From positions 558,001 through 622,000 of the forward strand of contig JADJWC010000002.1 in NCBI GenBank assembly GCA_016716565.1: DNA of 64,000 bases. The letters are read 5' to 3'. Positions 42,708-53,149 of this stretch are shown here, one piece after another. The position numbers were made by a program, and so were the translations under genes. How positions within the stretch are numbered: the first letter of the stretch is position 1; each line of letters starts with the position of its first letter. This stretch comes from a bacterium. Lineage in GTDB: Bacteria; Bacteroidota; Ignavibacteria; Ignavibacteriales; Ignavibacteriaceae. Below the pieces are notes generated by a model. That model was not told the origin of the DNA and searched no databases. It was given only the letters and a program-made list of their open reading frames with translations.

Positions 42708-45700
42708 TTAGAACCTTTGAATTTGTTTCTGAGGCATTATTATTGCAAACTTCAATACTTTATCACCAAATTTTGGTGATGAGACAATTGCAAGATACAT
42801 ACCTGAAGCTACTCGTAATTCAGATTCATTCTGCAAATTCCAGCGTAAGAACGGGGATGTTGGTGAATCCTTATCATCTGTAGTTAATGTCCTCAAAAGT
42901 GTACCTGATAAAGAATAAATCTTTACAGTTACTTCTTCTGGCAGGTTTGTAAAAGTTACAAACGGCTCATCAGGAGTATTGGAATAGTAATTTGACAAAG
43001 TGTTATATCCGAATAGAGGATTCGGAAATACATTCACTTTATCCCAAAGTGAACGTTCTTCTTCTCCTGTCAAAGTTCCAGCATTTTTAGTCTGGAATTC
43101 AAAAACATCCGCTTCCGTATATGGATATATATCAACTCCACAAATCACAATATCTCCAGGTGCCCAGGTAGCTTCACTACTTACTTTATTTATTCCCACA
43201 GCAAATAATGTATTAAAGAAAGGTGAATTTGCTTTATTTCTTTCATCCTGTGAAATATTTGCAGTCAGAGGTATCTGATAGAATACTCCATTGCTCACAC
43301 TGGCTCCATTTAAATCTGCCCAACCAACGTCTGGTCCGATATAGGTACCACCTTTATAGATACGCTGGTTGCCATCGGGATCATAAGGCTCATCAAAGAT
43401 GAAGATATATTCGCCTGAACCGACAACATTTGTACCCGGATCCCATACTCCATCTGGGTTACCGCCATAGCTAGCTCTTTTCTCAACGAATCCAACTGCA
43501 AGTTGTCTTCTTTCTCCAAAATTTGGATCTTCAACCCAAACCTGAAACGGAACATCAACATAACCCAATGGTCTGTCGGTGATACTGTCCCACTGTCCAA
43601 TTGTTCCTTTCCCTACAGTATCAGCTGGCGTAATTCCTTCTGCATATTTAAAGAATCTTGGTTGTGCACTTGTTGGACCAAAGAATCCATTTAAATACCT
43701 GTATGCTTTTTGTGTTTCACCAAATTTAATTTCAACTCTACGCAATCGACCAGCATTAACATATGTACCCCAATAGGTAGTAAGCTGACCACCAATATTT
43801 AGAATTTTGCTTGCGTATTGTGCATCATTAGTAACGTAATTAAAAACAGATGAAGCAGTGTTAACCCATTCGGGACCTGCAAACTGATATGCTAACTCTG
43901 TGTCTACAGTTGCCACCTCATCTGAAATTCTGGTAATAAATCCCTCAGTGGGAACTCTACTAATTTCTGTTAAACCATATAAGTAATATTTTAATGAATC
44001 GTAAACAGTTCCAGTATTTAAGTTTTCCAAATTCCAGTAGGTTGAGTACAGCTGTGTTGAACTATCCTGATAAAATGTTACTCTATACTTGTCACCAGTT
44101 AGTTCATCATTATTAACTGGATCAAATTCAACATTTCCTCTACTACCGCCTATTATTTGGGATGCACTTTGAGGTAATGCAGGAGGTGTATAGTTATCTT
44201 CACCTGCAAAGATACTTAATATTGATCTAATATTCTCTGCTTCTTGCGCGAAGGCAAATGAACTCAGATAATAATTGCCTACGGTCCCAATTGGCTGACC
44301 CGGATCATCTTTATATATAAGCGCATCGTAATTAAGCGCATAACTTGTAACCGCAAAATAGTATGGTCTGCCTTTATATATTTTTTTATTCGGTTCAAAT
44401 GGATCATTAAATAATCGTAGCCTTATTCTGCCTGTACTAGGGTCAGCGTAGATCGAATAATTCAACTGATTACCTGATGGCGATACTTCGTACAATAATT
44501 CGATACCACCGGTTTCAGCATTTTCTTTATAAACATTTTGGATGAAGTTATTAAGGTCATATCTGCCCACTAAGATTGAATTATCCTGTCCTGAAACTTC
44601 ATCTTCCGCAACATTTGTTTTAAATGCCCAAATCTGGTAACCTTCGAATTTAAGATCCCAAGTTGGAGTTTGACTTACATAAGCAACCTGCCTGTTTGTA
44701 GGCCAGATAATATCAATAAAATCGTCGCTTGAGGTTAATGTGACTTGCGGAGCTGGTGGTGGTGTTGGTGCTAAAAAGTTCAAGTCAAATATGTTCTGAG
44801 CACCATCATCAATTGCCCGAGTAGCTGTGATACCATCCAATGGATTAGCACCTTTGCCAACAACATAAGCAATAACAATTTCATTCTCTTCATTCTTATT
44901 GAGTACAAAAGGACCGCTATTGGTCATCTGTCTTACATCACGATTCTGATTACAGATCCAACCAACATCAGTAACTGGATCTCCTGAATACCAAAACCTC
45001 GGATCAATTGTCGTACAATCAACTCCACCTCTAACTTCCCCAAATGCGAAAGTACAAGGATTTACAGGCACTCCAAATCTATCCAAGCCAAGCATATAAT
45101 TGCGAGCTTCATTTATATCATCTGGATCTCCGAGGGCAGCGACACCATTGAAGTAGACCACGAAGGAAGAAATCGGAAGATTTTTAGCTCCGGGATACTC
45201 CACAACTCCTTTAATCTGGCCTTGAACAGAAAAAGCCGTATCAAGAGGAGTATCACCTTCATCATAAACATTATTCCCGTTAACATCTATATAAGTTTCT
45301 CCAGCAATATAAGCTCGCGGTCCGGAGAAGAAATCTATAAAGAAAGCTGGTACCTGATTTCCGTAATTGATATCAGGTCCGTTACCATAAGTGTATCCGG
45401 CATTCCTAGGAACATCAACACCAACCACATCATCAGTTGCATCACCGAGGTCGGGATCTGCCCATGCACCAAAATAAACATCCGTGAGTTGGTCGGGATC
45501 GCTTTCATTAAGACCAACATACTTCATTCGGTAACGAACAAAGATGATATTACCTATAGCACCGGCAGAAGCAAAAGCGAAAACTGACTGCCTAACTTCA
45601 ATACCTACTTCTATAGTTGTGTTCCATCTTCTTTGGGCAACCGGTAAACCATCATGAAAAACACACCACACTAATTCATCCCCAACTAAATCTGGCATAT

Positions 45701-46262
45701 CTTCATCGGGATCCCACATACCGTTGCCGTTTTTATCTACAGGATTGTAAACTCCGTCACCATCACCATCAACGAAGTCAGCACCAAGAGCTACTGCATC
45801 GCTCCAATCCTGCCAGCTTTGGCCGAAAGGTTCATCCTGAGAGTTTATTACATATAGAACAGCATTTGGATCGTTCTCACCATCCACAACACCTTGTACA
45901 TAATCCTCCACAAGGCTGGCAGACGCTGCGGCGTTAGCCCAAGGAGTTCCACCTCGTAAGCCGCTTAGGAAGAATCCACCGGAAAAGAGAAATCCTCCGC
46001 CGGCAAATTGTCCGAGTGTACCAAGCGGAGGAACGTTAACATCTGCTATTATACCTTTTCGATTCAATGGCATGTAAACATTGTTAACATTCAACGCGTA
46101 AGCATCTCCCTGCTTACCTGAAGCTAGCTCACTGGTAATTTTGTAAATTGGTCTGGGAGATTTGACACCAGTTTTGTCATCTCCTAAAAAACCAAATGCA
46201 ATAAATGCTACCGTTGTTATCAGCAGCAGCAATTTATAACTGTGTTTAATTATTATTTTCAT
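42708..46262 (-). CDS. Very large exported protein with Ca-binding-like repeats and sorting-type C-terminus
   Basis: 1184 residues: a signal peptide (KLLLLITTVAFIAFGFLG), then beta-rich modules. At least two Asp-rich loops resemble dockerin/thrombospondin type-3 calcium sites: DGDGDGVYNPVDKNGNGMWD and DVNGNNVYDEGD. The C-terminal 90 residues (VFPNPLFGYNTLSNYYS, VKIYSLSGTLLRTLTTDD, RVASGMYLAIVSSP) are a divergent FlgD/T9SS-type sorting domain. The last residues KFAIIMPQKQIQRF differ from the canonical KKMLLLK. The gene lies between a TonB receptor and PorV, so it is probably their surface partner. No enzymatic motif was found. Confidence 0.8.
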   Translation of the reverse strand: MKIIIKHSYKLLLLITTVAFIAFGFLGDDKTGVKSPRPIYKITSELASGKQGDAYALNVNNVYMPLNRKGIIADVNVPPLGTLGQFAGGGFLFSGGFFLSGLRGGTPWANAAASASLVEDYVQGVVDGENDPNAVLYVINSQDEPFGQSWQDWSDAVALGADFVDGDGDGVYNPVDKNGNGMWDPDEDMPDLVGDELVWCVFHDGLPVAQRRWNTTIEVGIEVRQSVFAFASAGAIGNIIFVRYRMKYVGLNESDPDQLTDVYFGAWADPDLGDATDDVVGVDVPRNAGYTYGNGPDINYGNQVPAFFIDFFSGPRAYIAGETYIDVNGNNVYDEGDTPLDTAFSVQGQIKGVVEYPGAKNLPISSFVVYFNGVAALGDPDDINEARNYMLGLDRFGVPVNPCTFAFGEVRGGVDCTTIDPRFWYSGDPVTDVGWICNQNRDVRQMTNSGPFVLNKNEENEIVIAYVVGKGANPLDGITATRAIDDGAQNIFDLNFLAPTPPPAPQVTLTSSDDFIDIIWPTNRQVAYVSQTPTWDLKFEGYQIWAFKTNVAEDEVSGQDNSILVGRYDLNNFIQNVYKENAETGGIELLYEVSPSGNQLNYSIYADPSTGRIRLRLFNDPFEPNKKIYKGRPYYFAVTSYALNYDALIYKDDPGQPIGTVGNYYLSSFAFAQEAENIRSILSIFAGEDNYTPPALPQSASQIIGGSRGNVEFDPVNNDELTGDKYRVTFYQDSSTQLYSTYWNLENLNTGTVYDSLKYYLYGLTEISRVPTEGFITRISDEVATVDTELAYQFAGPEWVNTASSVFNYVTNDAQYASKILNIGGQLTTYWGTYVNAGRLRRVEIKFGETQKAYRYLNGFFGPTSAQPRFFKYAEGITPADTVGKGTIGQWDSITDRPLGYVDVPFQVWVEDPNFGERRQLAVGFVEKRASYGGNPDGVWDPGTNVVGSGEYIFIFDEPYDPDGNQRIYKGGTYIGPDVGWADLNGASVSNGVFYQIPLTANISQDERNKANSPFFNTLFAVGINKVSSEATWAPGDIVICGVDIYPYTEADVFEFQTKNAGTLTGEEERSLWDKVNVFPNPLFGYNTLSNYYSNTPDEPFVTFTNLPEEVTVKIYSLSGTLLRTLTTDDKDSPTSPFLRWNLQNESELRVASGMYLAIVSSPKFGDKVLKFAIIMPQKQIQRF

Positions 46263-46298
46263 TTTAATTATCCTGTTTGTAATTAAATCAAATTTTTG

Positions 46299-49235
46299 TT
46301 AGAAAGTTATTCTATCAAAATTTAACTTGAGACCCAGTTTTATGAGTCTCGGGATACCAAAATTATTAGGATCTCTTTCCAATGTTTCATAATCTTTTAC
46401 ATAACCTTCTCCCTGCTGCTGGATCGTGCCCTGAGCATCTGGATCAGTTAACCAGCCTGTGGTATAAGGACTGCCTGTAGATCTCCAAACGTTAACAATA
46501 TTATCAGAATCAAGCAGGTTTTCTATCACAACATAAGGTGTTATATAAAAGTTATTGATTGGAAACCCTTTTTCAATCTTAAGGTCTATCCTGAAGCTTC
46601 CCGGACTGTACGCTGAATTAACATAACCTGTATTGTCAGCAACTAGTCCGTTATCTCCAAGTATATCCCACTGATCAACAGGTGTATAAGGTCTACCACT
46701 ATTAAACGAGAATATAGCATTTACGTTTAAGAGCTCCCACATACCTGCTTCACCTTCCGGAATGTAGAAATCAAGAATAGCTATTGCTGTATGTCTCTGA
46801 TCGAATGCAAGAGGTGCAATAACCTTTGGAGGTAAATTATCAAGGTTTCTGAATACTGCTGTTTGACTTGAATTTGTTGAGGAACCTGTTCCATCAGCAA
46901 AGGACAAAGTATACTGTAATGATGCACTGAAATAACTTAACCGTGTAACATCAAATGATAAAGCAAATCCTTTAATGGTACCGAAGTCAGCATTTTGCGG
47001 ACCAATAGCATTAATAATTTCGCCGCCCTCAGTTCGTTGATATTGACTGAGCTGCACGTTCACGAGCGATTTTGTATTCTTATAAAATGCAGTAATGTTT
47101 AAAGCAGAATTCTGACCTAAGAGTTGTCTGAAACCAACTTCATACTGGGTAGTTTCTTCACTAACCAATCCGCCATTGAATCCATTTTGTGGGGACATTG
47201 TAATATATTGATTCCAATCAAATGGACCAGAATACATATCATTCAACTCTGGAGTCTGAAAGAATGTTCCGTACTGAGCATGAAATACCGTAGCTTCAGT
47301 AACAGGGAAACCGATACCGATTCTTGGTGAGAATTTAATTTCAACATCTTTTACCTTAAAGTCTTCAATATCAAACTTATTAGGATCCAAACCTCCGGCG
47401 TACGGTAAATCAGGATTAACGAGTTCGTGTGATTTAATATCGAAGTAGTCCATTCTGATTCCAAGATTTAGAACTAAATCCTGTAATTCAAATCTGTCCT
47501 GTAAGTAGAGGTATCCGAGTATTGGTTCTGCTGGTTTCAAAAACTCAGCCATAGATGGGTGAGATTGAATAGTAGGATCAGCAAACCAATCCAGTGATGA
47601 TGGATCATCCGAATTGGTTTTGGTTATACCGGTTACATCATATCCAAAAACGAAAGGCTGGTTCTGAGCAAATCTGATATAATCAGGCTGTGTTGGATCA
47701 GTGCCTGCAACAATATATGCGAAGTTGCCATAACCTCTAACAGTGTGCTGCTCAACTCCAAAACCAAATTCAAGGAGATGATTATCAAGCTGTGAAGTAA
47801 GATCAAAGTCAGCTCCGATTCGGTCATCTTCTCTCTGCTGGAATAAATTAGTAGCATATCCATAAGGTCTGAAGACTCCATTAACATCTTCGGTTCTTGT
47901 TCTTCTGCCGTCACCAAGAAGTGTAACGTTCATTCCTGATTCATCAGCCCACCATGAGCTATCACCGTAAAGAATCTGATTTTCAGGTCCTTTAAGGAAT
48001 GGGTTATATCTCTGGAAATCGAATTGTCTGTAGCCTAAGTTCAGATTCCAGAATGTATTATTACTCACAGTCTGAGATATTCTGACGCTGTAAGAAGAAT
48101 TTTTTTCTTCTGTCTCTTCAATAAATTGTGATGAATATTTGTATTGTCTTAGAGGTCCTGTCCCTTTTGAGAGCTTAGCAATTCTGTCATTCAATAATGC
48201 ACCTAATTGAATATTCCAGTCTCCAAAACGCGAGTTTAACTTGCCGCTGAATCTCCAAACACTGGCTGGGTTGTTTGGAATTGTTTCCAGTACAAGTGGT
48301 TCATCCATAACTGATCCATCATCTGCTGTCCAGATTTCTATTGGGATCGCGGTTGGGTCAGCATCTTTATACCAGCCTCTTTCACCTGATAAGAAAATTG
48401 TATGCTCAGGAATTCCTGGAATTATAGGACCACTTAATGATCCTGAATATAAGTTTGAGCCAAAATCATCTGTCTTTAAAAGATCTGATGACTGAGCATC
48501 TATAAATAAATTATAATGCGGCTGTCCGGATTTTGTGGTTACATTCACAATACCTGACTGTGCTTGTCCGTATTTAGCTTCATAACCGCCGACTTGAAAT
48601 GAAATCTGATCAATTGCTACGTTACTTACCTGCGCAACGGTTTGCCTGTTATAAAGATTGTTCTGAGGAACACCATCAACGATATAAAGGACTTCACTTC
48701 CTCTACCTCCGCGGACGTTTATGCTCGCATTACCATCTTGTCCGCCGCTTCCTTCCTGCACGACAACACCTGACTGAAGAGAAGCAAGATTTTGCACTCC
48801 ACGAACAGGTAAACGAGAAATCTGATCGGAGTCAATTACTTTGACTGTGTTAGTGGACTTTGCCTCAAAGAATTTTTTATCAACAACAACAATATCAGGC
48901 AAAGTGAAGTCAGTTGTCAGTTCAACATCCAATTCATAGGTGATGTTCGCAACAATTCTCACCTCCTGAATTGTTTTAGGGGCATAACCTACGTAGCTGA
49001 CTTTAACCTCGTAGGTTCCGGGAGTAATATTTAGTATAAAATAATTTCCATCAATGTCTGTGGCAGCTCCTAAATTGGTGTTCAATAATATTATGTTAGC
49101 ACCAATCAAAGGTTCTTTAGTATCTGCATCTATAACTTTACCGCTCATTTTGCCAACTCCCGTTTGTGCAAACAATGAGGATGATAAAAGCAGGAAGACT
49201 AAAGTTGCCAGAAGATTTGTAGATATTTTTTTCAT
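46299..49235 (-). CDS. TonB-dependent receptor with carboxypeptidase-like N-terminal domain
   Basis: 978 residues. Signal peptide about 1-24 (LLATLVFLLLSSSLFA). A carboxypeptidase-regulatory-like domain lies at 30-110 (GKVIDADTKEPLIGANIILL, GTYEVKVSYVGYAP). A plug domain follows at about 125-235 (LASLQSGVVVQEGSG, NVRGGRGSEVLYIVDGVPQN, GQAQSGIVNVTTKSG). A beta-barrel takes up the rest and ends LIKLGLKLNFDRITF, with aromatic C-terminal Phe. The architecture is the SusC-like/OAR type of Bacteroidota. No SusD partner is adjacent. The ligand is unknown; the surrounding secreted proteins suggest surface structures rather than iron uptake. Confidence 0.93.
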   Translation of the reverse strand: MKKISTNLLATLVFLLLSSSLFAQTGVGKMSGKVIDADTKEPLIGANIILLNTNLGAATDIDGNYFILNITPGTYEVKVSYVGYAPKTIQEVRIVANITYELDVELTTDFTLPDIVVVDKKFFEAKSTNTVKVIDSDQISRLPVRGVQNLASLQSGVVVQEGSGGQDGNASINVRGGRGSEVLYIVDGVPQNNLYNRQTVAQVSNVAIDQISFQVGGYEAKYGQAQSGIVNVTTKSGQPHYNLFIDAQSSDLLKTDDFGSNLYSGSLSGPIIPGIPEHTIFLSGERGWYKDADPTAIPIEIWTADDGSVMDEPLVLETIPNNPASVWRFSGKLNSRFGDWNIQLGALLNDRIAKLSKGTGPLRQYKYSSQFIEETEEKNSSYSVRISQTVSNNTFWNLNLGYRQFDFQRYNPFLKGPENQILYGDSSWWADESGMNVTLLGDGRRTRTEDVNGVFRPYGYATNLFQQREDDRIGADFDLTSQLDNHLLEFGFGVEQHTVRGYGNFAYIVAGTDPTQPDYIRFAQNQPFVFGYDVTGITKTNSDDPSSLDWFADPTIQSHPSMAEFLKPAEPILGYLYLQDRFELQDLVLNLGIRMDYFDIKSHELVNPDLPYAGGLDPNKFDIEDFKVKDVEIKFSPRIGIGFPVTEATVFHAQYGTFFQTPELNDMYSGPFDWNQYITMSPQNGFNGGLVSEETTQYEVGFRQLLGQNSALNITAFYKNTKSLVNVQLSQYQRTEGGEIINAIGPQNADFGTIKGFALSFDVTRLSYFSASLQYTLSFADGTGSSTNSSQTAVFRNLDNLPPKVIAPLAFDQRHTAIAILDFYIPEGEAGMWELLNVNAIFSFNSGRPYTPVDQWDILGDNGLVADNTGYVNSAYSPGSFRIDLKIEKGFPINNFYITPYVVIENLLDSDNIVNVWRSTGSPYTTGWLTDPDAQGTIQQQGEGYVKDYETLERDPNNFGIPRLIKLGLKLNFDRITF

Positions 49236-49310
49236 CTCTTCTCCACGAAATGTTTTAAATAATCTTCTGAGTTAATCTCTATTAAGAATAAAAAGAACAA
49301 ATGAACAATT

Positions 49311-49359
49311 AAAAAAAACGGGCGAATTTACCAATCGTTAAATTGGAAAACCCACCCGT
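49311..49359 (-). terminator. Terminator after the sialidase-like cargo gene
   Basis: ACGGGTG and CGCCCGT pair on the minus strand around an inner CCAAT/ATTGG, followed by TTTTTTTTAATTG. It lies 24 bases after the stop at 49383 and before the TonB receptor gene. Confidence 0.85.
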
Positions 49360-49382
49360 GTCATATAAGCTTCAATCGCAAA

Positions 49383-51311
49383 TTACTTGAGTAACATCAT
49401 CTTTTTAGATGAAATAAAGTTACCTGCATTCAGAGTATATATATAGAGACCGGATGCAAGTTTTCCAGCATCAAACGTAACATCGTATTTTCCGGCTTCT
49501 TGTGTGGTATTTATCAAATTAGCAACTTCATTTCCAAGAACATCATAAACTTTCAATGCAACATCACTTCTTTCAGGAAGTGTATAACTAATTGTTGTAC
49601 TTGGGTTAAATGGATTAGGATAATTCTGATCTAATACAAAATTATCTACAACTGCATTGTCATCTCCATCAACAGATGTTACCGGGAAAGAAACGCTATC
49701 ATATTTCCATGTACATACTGTTCCGAAAGAATTTTCGCCTAATTGTCCAGCACCAGGTATCTCATCATAGTAGTAGAAAAAGTGAACTGTAGCTTGACCG
49801 CCATCTACTTCTACTCCATTGACCGCAATATTAACCCAGTAGTTTGCTTCATCAACTACATTAACAGCAATTGCTGGATCGCTCCATGTAACACCACCAT
49901 CATCTGAGTATGCATACCAGATATCATAAAAATATTTGTTGGCTTGCCCAGATTGAACGAATGTATTAATTGGGCTATTTCCTGGCTCACCTGTAAACTG
50001 AGGCAATTGCCACATAACAACTACCACATTACCATTATCACTTGTTCCAACAGTTGGTTGGCTTGGACCGTTGAAATTGCCAACACTAAGATTTGTAAAA
50101 TCATATGGATAAGATTCAACTATTGGGCGTTCGAGATCCATCCAAACTTTATCTCTGTCATTCCAGTAAACGATAGTTGGTACATTAAGGGTGTCGGGAC
50201 CAAAAACCGCATAAGTATTTAATCCAGCTCTTACTAAATGTGTTACTTGATTATCATCGACTGTATACCACAAGAATGGCCAAGTTGAAAAATTCTGCTC
50301 ATAGTGACGGCGGTTAGAAATTACAGTATCACCATCGAGTGAAATGTATTCGCCCTGCCAGTTAGCACCTGCGTTAGTAGAATACCAGTGGTAAATGCCA
50401 TCCGCACTATCAGGATTGGAGGTACCAACAGCATCATAACCTAATAAAGATAGAGAACCTCCGCGTGTGACTTCAGCGAAGAAGGAAATCTTTTCACCGT
50501 TAGCCATAACAGGATGATCGTTTCCATCAATTGTTCCCCAGAAATTTGGGTCACCACTTCCGGCACTATCAACAACTGTAAAATTAAGACCGCCATCTGT
50601 TGATACTGCAAAATATTTTGAAACACCGGTTTCTTGATCAACTAATTCCCAGAAATTGCCATCGCTTGTCATCGCAAAACGTGCCCAGCCACCTTTTAAT
50701 GCAGTTGTTTGATCACCAATTTGTGTTGCTGTACCTGGATCAGTAAGTAAATCAACTTCCCATATGTAATCTCTGATTAATGCATCTGTAGCTAAAAAGT
50801 CATAAATTCCAAGATAAGCTGTTCCACTTGCTTTATCTAACAAAACATGACTATTCCAACCTGTTCTGATTGGAATGCCAGTTCCATCAACGCCATATGG
50901 CCAGTAAAAGCTAACACCAAAGTCATCTTTAAATGCTACTGTAGCATATCTCTGACGAACACCACTTGGCTGCAAAATTGTATTATCAGTTGCAATCATG
51001 AATGGATCTAAAACTCCATCTCCTGTAAAGTCATACATAAGTCCTATACCAGGATGTGCACGATTCCACATCCAATCGTAATTCGCAACAGCCATATCGG
51101 TTGGTACTAGATTGGGTCTATACATTCGATTAACTTGAATTTCTCTGTTTTTAAAGTCAGAGTAAAAATCAGAGCTATTCATCTCTTGGCCTGTCACCTG
51201 ATTCGAAAGCGTTTTTGGTTTAATAGATTTGCTTTCTTTCAAAGTTTGACCAAAAGTGATTGAAGTAATGAGTATAAGAACTAAAAAAAGTCCCGTAATT
51301 GTATTCCTCAT
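49383..51311 (-). CDS. Secreted sialidase-like repeat protein with T9SS sorting domain
   Basis: 642 residues. Signal peptide (NTITGLFLVLILITSITFGQ). The middle has several Asp-box-type repeats (VSTDGGLNF, YSTNAGANW, YSDDGGVTWSDPA), an FTGDGVLDPF calcium-like loop, and the sorting domain NYPNPFNPSTTISYTLP at about 558-574, ending GNFISSKKMMLLK. It is expected to be carried through the T9SS to the surface. Upstream are AAGGAGAAAGTT before the ATG and a sigma-70-type promoter. Its own terminator separates it from the TonB receptor gene. The target ligand is unknown. Confidence 0.92.
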   Translation of the reverse strand: MRNTITGLFLVLILITSITFGQTLKESKSIKPKTLSNQVTGQEMNSSDFYSDFKNREIQVNRMYRPNLVPTDMAVANYDWMWNRAHPGIGLMYDFTGDGVLDPFMIATDNTILQPSGVRQRYATVAFKDDFGVSFYWPYGVDGTGIPIRTGWNSHVLLDKASGTAYLGIYDFLATDALIRDYIWEVDLLTDPGTATQIGDQTTALKGGWARFAMTSDGNFWELVDQETGVSKYFAVSTDGGLNFTVVDSAGSGDPNFWGTIDGNDHPVMANGEKISFFAEVTRGGSLSLLGYDAVGTSNPDSADGIYHWYSTNAGANWQGEYISLDGDTVISNRRHYEQNFSTWPFLWYTVDDNQVTHLVRAGLNTYAVFGPDTLNVPTIVYWNDRDKVWMDLERPIVESYPYDFTNLSVGNFNGPSQPTVGTSDNGNVVVVMWQLPQFTGEPGNSPINTFVQSGQANKYFYDIWYAYSDDGGVTWSDPAIAVNVVDEANYWVNIAVNGVEVDGGQATVHFFYYYDEIPGAGQLGENSFGTVCTWKYDSVSFPVTSVDGDDNAVVDNFVLDQNYPNPFNPSTTISYTLPERSDVALKVYDVLGNEVANLINTTQEAGKYDVTFDAGKLASGLYIYTLNAGNFISSKKMMLLK

Positions 51312-51425
51312 AACTTTCTCCTTATATATTTGTGATTGGTTTATAGTTAGTTGTAGAGTAAAAATTTTACTTTATGCGCCCAGTTAATAATATTAATTTA
51401 CTGTTAAATTTTTAAATGCTTATGA

Positions 51426-51454
51426 AAAATAACACTGTCTTTTTTTACAGTCAA
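51426..51454 (-). promoter_or_regulatory. Sigma-70-type promoter of the sialidase-like cargo gene
   Basis: TTGACT, a 17-base spacer and TATTTT on the minus strand, starting transcription near 51419 with a leader of about 107 bases. The -35 region overlaps a small inverted repeat ACTGT...ACAGT that could bind a regulator. Confidence 0.6.
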
Positions 51455-51535
51455 GCATCGAAATACGATTTATTTACTGATTTAGAGATAAGGTTTTTTA
51501 CCAAAAATGTCAAGAGATTGAATTTTCCGCTAAAA

Positions 51536-53119
51536 TCAAATATAAACCGAATAAATATCCTTTATGCCTTCTATCTCTGAAATTGATTTCTCAACATCTG
51601 CGTTAATTTGACTGTCAATATTTATTATAGTCATTGCATCTTCACCTTCAGTTTTTCTTCCGAGAGAAAGACTTGCAATGTTAAAATTTGCTGCAGCTAA
51701 TTTACTGCTGACAGAAGAAAGCATTCCGGGCTTGTCAATATTTAAATAAATAAGAATACTACCTTCAGGTTTAAATTCAACAGGGTAATCATTTATCTCA
51801 ACTATTCGTACTTCACTATTTCCAAACACTGTTCCCGATAAACTCCAGCTGGAAGAACTGGTCATCATTTCTAATTTGATCAGATTTAAATAATTGTGCT
51901 GCCCGGTTGAAATTGTTTCATCAATTACAATTCCCAACTCATCAGCTAACACAGGTGCGTTAATGTAATTAACATTTACATCCAATTGCTCAGCAAGAAA
52001 TCCCTTTAACAAAGCATTCGAGATTATTTTTTCGTTAGTGTTAAAAAGTTCTCCATAAAAAGTGATCGATAATTTCTTCAAATTTTCTTTTCTGATCTGT
52101 GAAAGTAGTTTTCCCATCTTTTCAGAAAGCTTTATAAATGCTTTTAAATTTTCGTTTGAAATTTCTTTTAATCCTGATGCATTCACAGCACCTGATGAAG
52201 AACCATTTTTAAAATATCCGACAATCTGTTCCGCAATCTGAACCGCAACTTTTTGCTGAGCTTCCTCTGTTGATGCACCAAGATGAGGTGTTGATACAAC
52301 TGATGGGTGTTGAATTAATCCATTACTAAAGTCAGGCGGTTCCGTTTCAAAAACATCCAGTCCAACGGCAGATACTTTTCCCTCCTTCAAAGCTTTCAAT
52401 AGATCTTTTTCGTTCACTATCCCACCGCGTGCACAGTTTATTATTGTCACACCTGTTTTACATTTCGAAATCTGCTCATATGAGATCAGATTTTTTGTTC
52501 TGTCATTTAATGGTGTATGAACGGAAATGATATCTGCACTATTCCATATTTCATCCAACGGAACGAGTTGAATCCCTAAATCATTAATTGAGTCAGCTGC
52601 TACAAGCGGGTCAAAAGAAATAATTTTCATCCCGAAAGCTTTCGCCCTGACAGCAACTTCTTTTCCAATTTTACCTAGACCAATTAAGCCAAGTGTTTTT
52701 CCAAAAAGTTCAGTCCCCTGAAATCTTTTTCTATCCCATTTTTTTAAATGTAGAGAAATATTTGCCTGTGGGATTTTTCTCGAAGCAGCAAGAATCAGAG
52801 CAATAGTGTGTTCAGCAGCGGAAATTGTGTTTCCGCCGGGTGTGTTCATAACTAAAATACCTTTTCTTGTTGCAGCTTTTACATCAATGTTATCAACACC
52901 GGCACCAGCTCTTCCGATCACTTCCATTTTTTGCATTCGTTCAATTAAGTTAGAATCTACCTGCGTCGAACTTCGCACGATGAGAGCATTGTATTCGGAA
53001 ATTATATTTGATAATTCTTCGGAAGTTAAATCAGTTTTATAATCAACCTGGAATCCGGCTGAATTTAAAATAGCAGTACACTTTTCATCAACGGAATCGC
53101 TGATAAGGATTTTCTTCAT
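51536..53119 (-). CDS. serA: D-3-phosphoglycerate dehydrogenase (long form)
   Basis: The first enzyme of serine synthesis from 3-phosphoglycerate. The 527-residue protein carries GLIGLGKIGKEVAVRAKAFG near 145, the catalytic NCARGGIVNEKDLLKAL and TPHLGASTEEAQQ, the extra ASB domain (about 320-445), and a C-terminal ACT domain (about 450-527; ILIYLNIDKPGMLSSVSSKL). It is the long form typical of Mycobacterium and Bacteroidota. A second, shorter homologue lies at 25.2 kb. It is upstream of trxA's reading direction, separated by 30 bases. Confidence 0.95.
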   Translation of the reverse strand: MKKILISDSVDEKCTAILNSAGFQVDYKTDLTSEELSNIISEYNALIVRSSTQVDSNLIERMQKMEVIGRAGAGVDNIDVKAATRKGILVMNTPGGNTISAAEHTIALILAASRKIPQANISLHLKKWDRKRFQGTELFGKTLGLIGLGKIGKEVAVRAKAFGMKIISFDPLVAADSINDLGIQLVPLDEIWNSADIISVHTPLNDRTKNLISYEQISKCKTGVTIINCARGGIVNEKDLLKALKEGKVSAVGLDVFETEPPDFSNGLIQHPSVVSTPHLGASTEEAQQKVAVQIAEQIVGYFKNGSSSGAVNASGLKEISNENLKAFIKLSEKMGKLLSQIRKENLKKLSITFYGELFNTNEKIISNALLKGFLAEQLDVNVNYINAPVLADELGIVIDETISTGQHNYLNLIKLEMMTSSSSWSLSGTVFGNSEVRIVEINDYPVEFKPEGSILIYLNIDKPGMLSSVSSKLAAANFNIASLSLGRKTEGEDAMTIINIDSQINADVEKSISEIEGIKDIYSVYI

Positions 53120-53149
53120 TACAAAAATTAATAAAGATTTTTATTGAAG

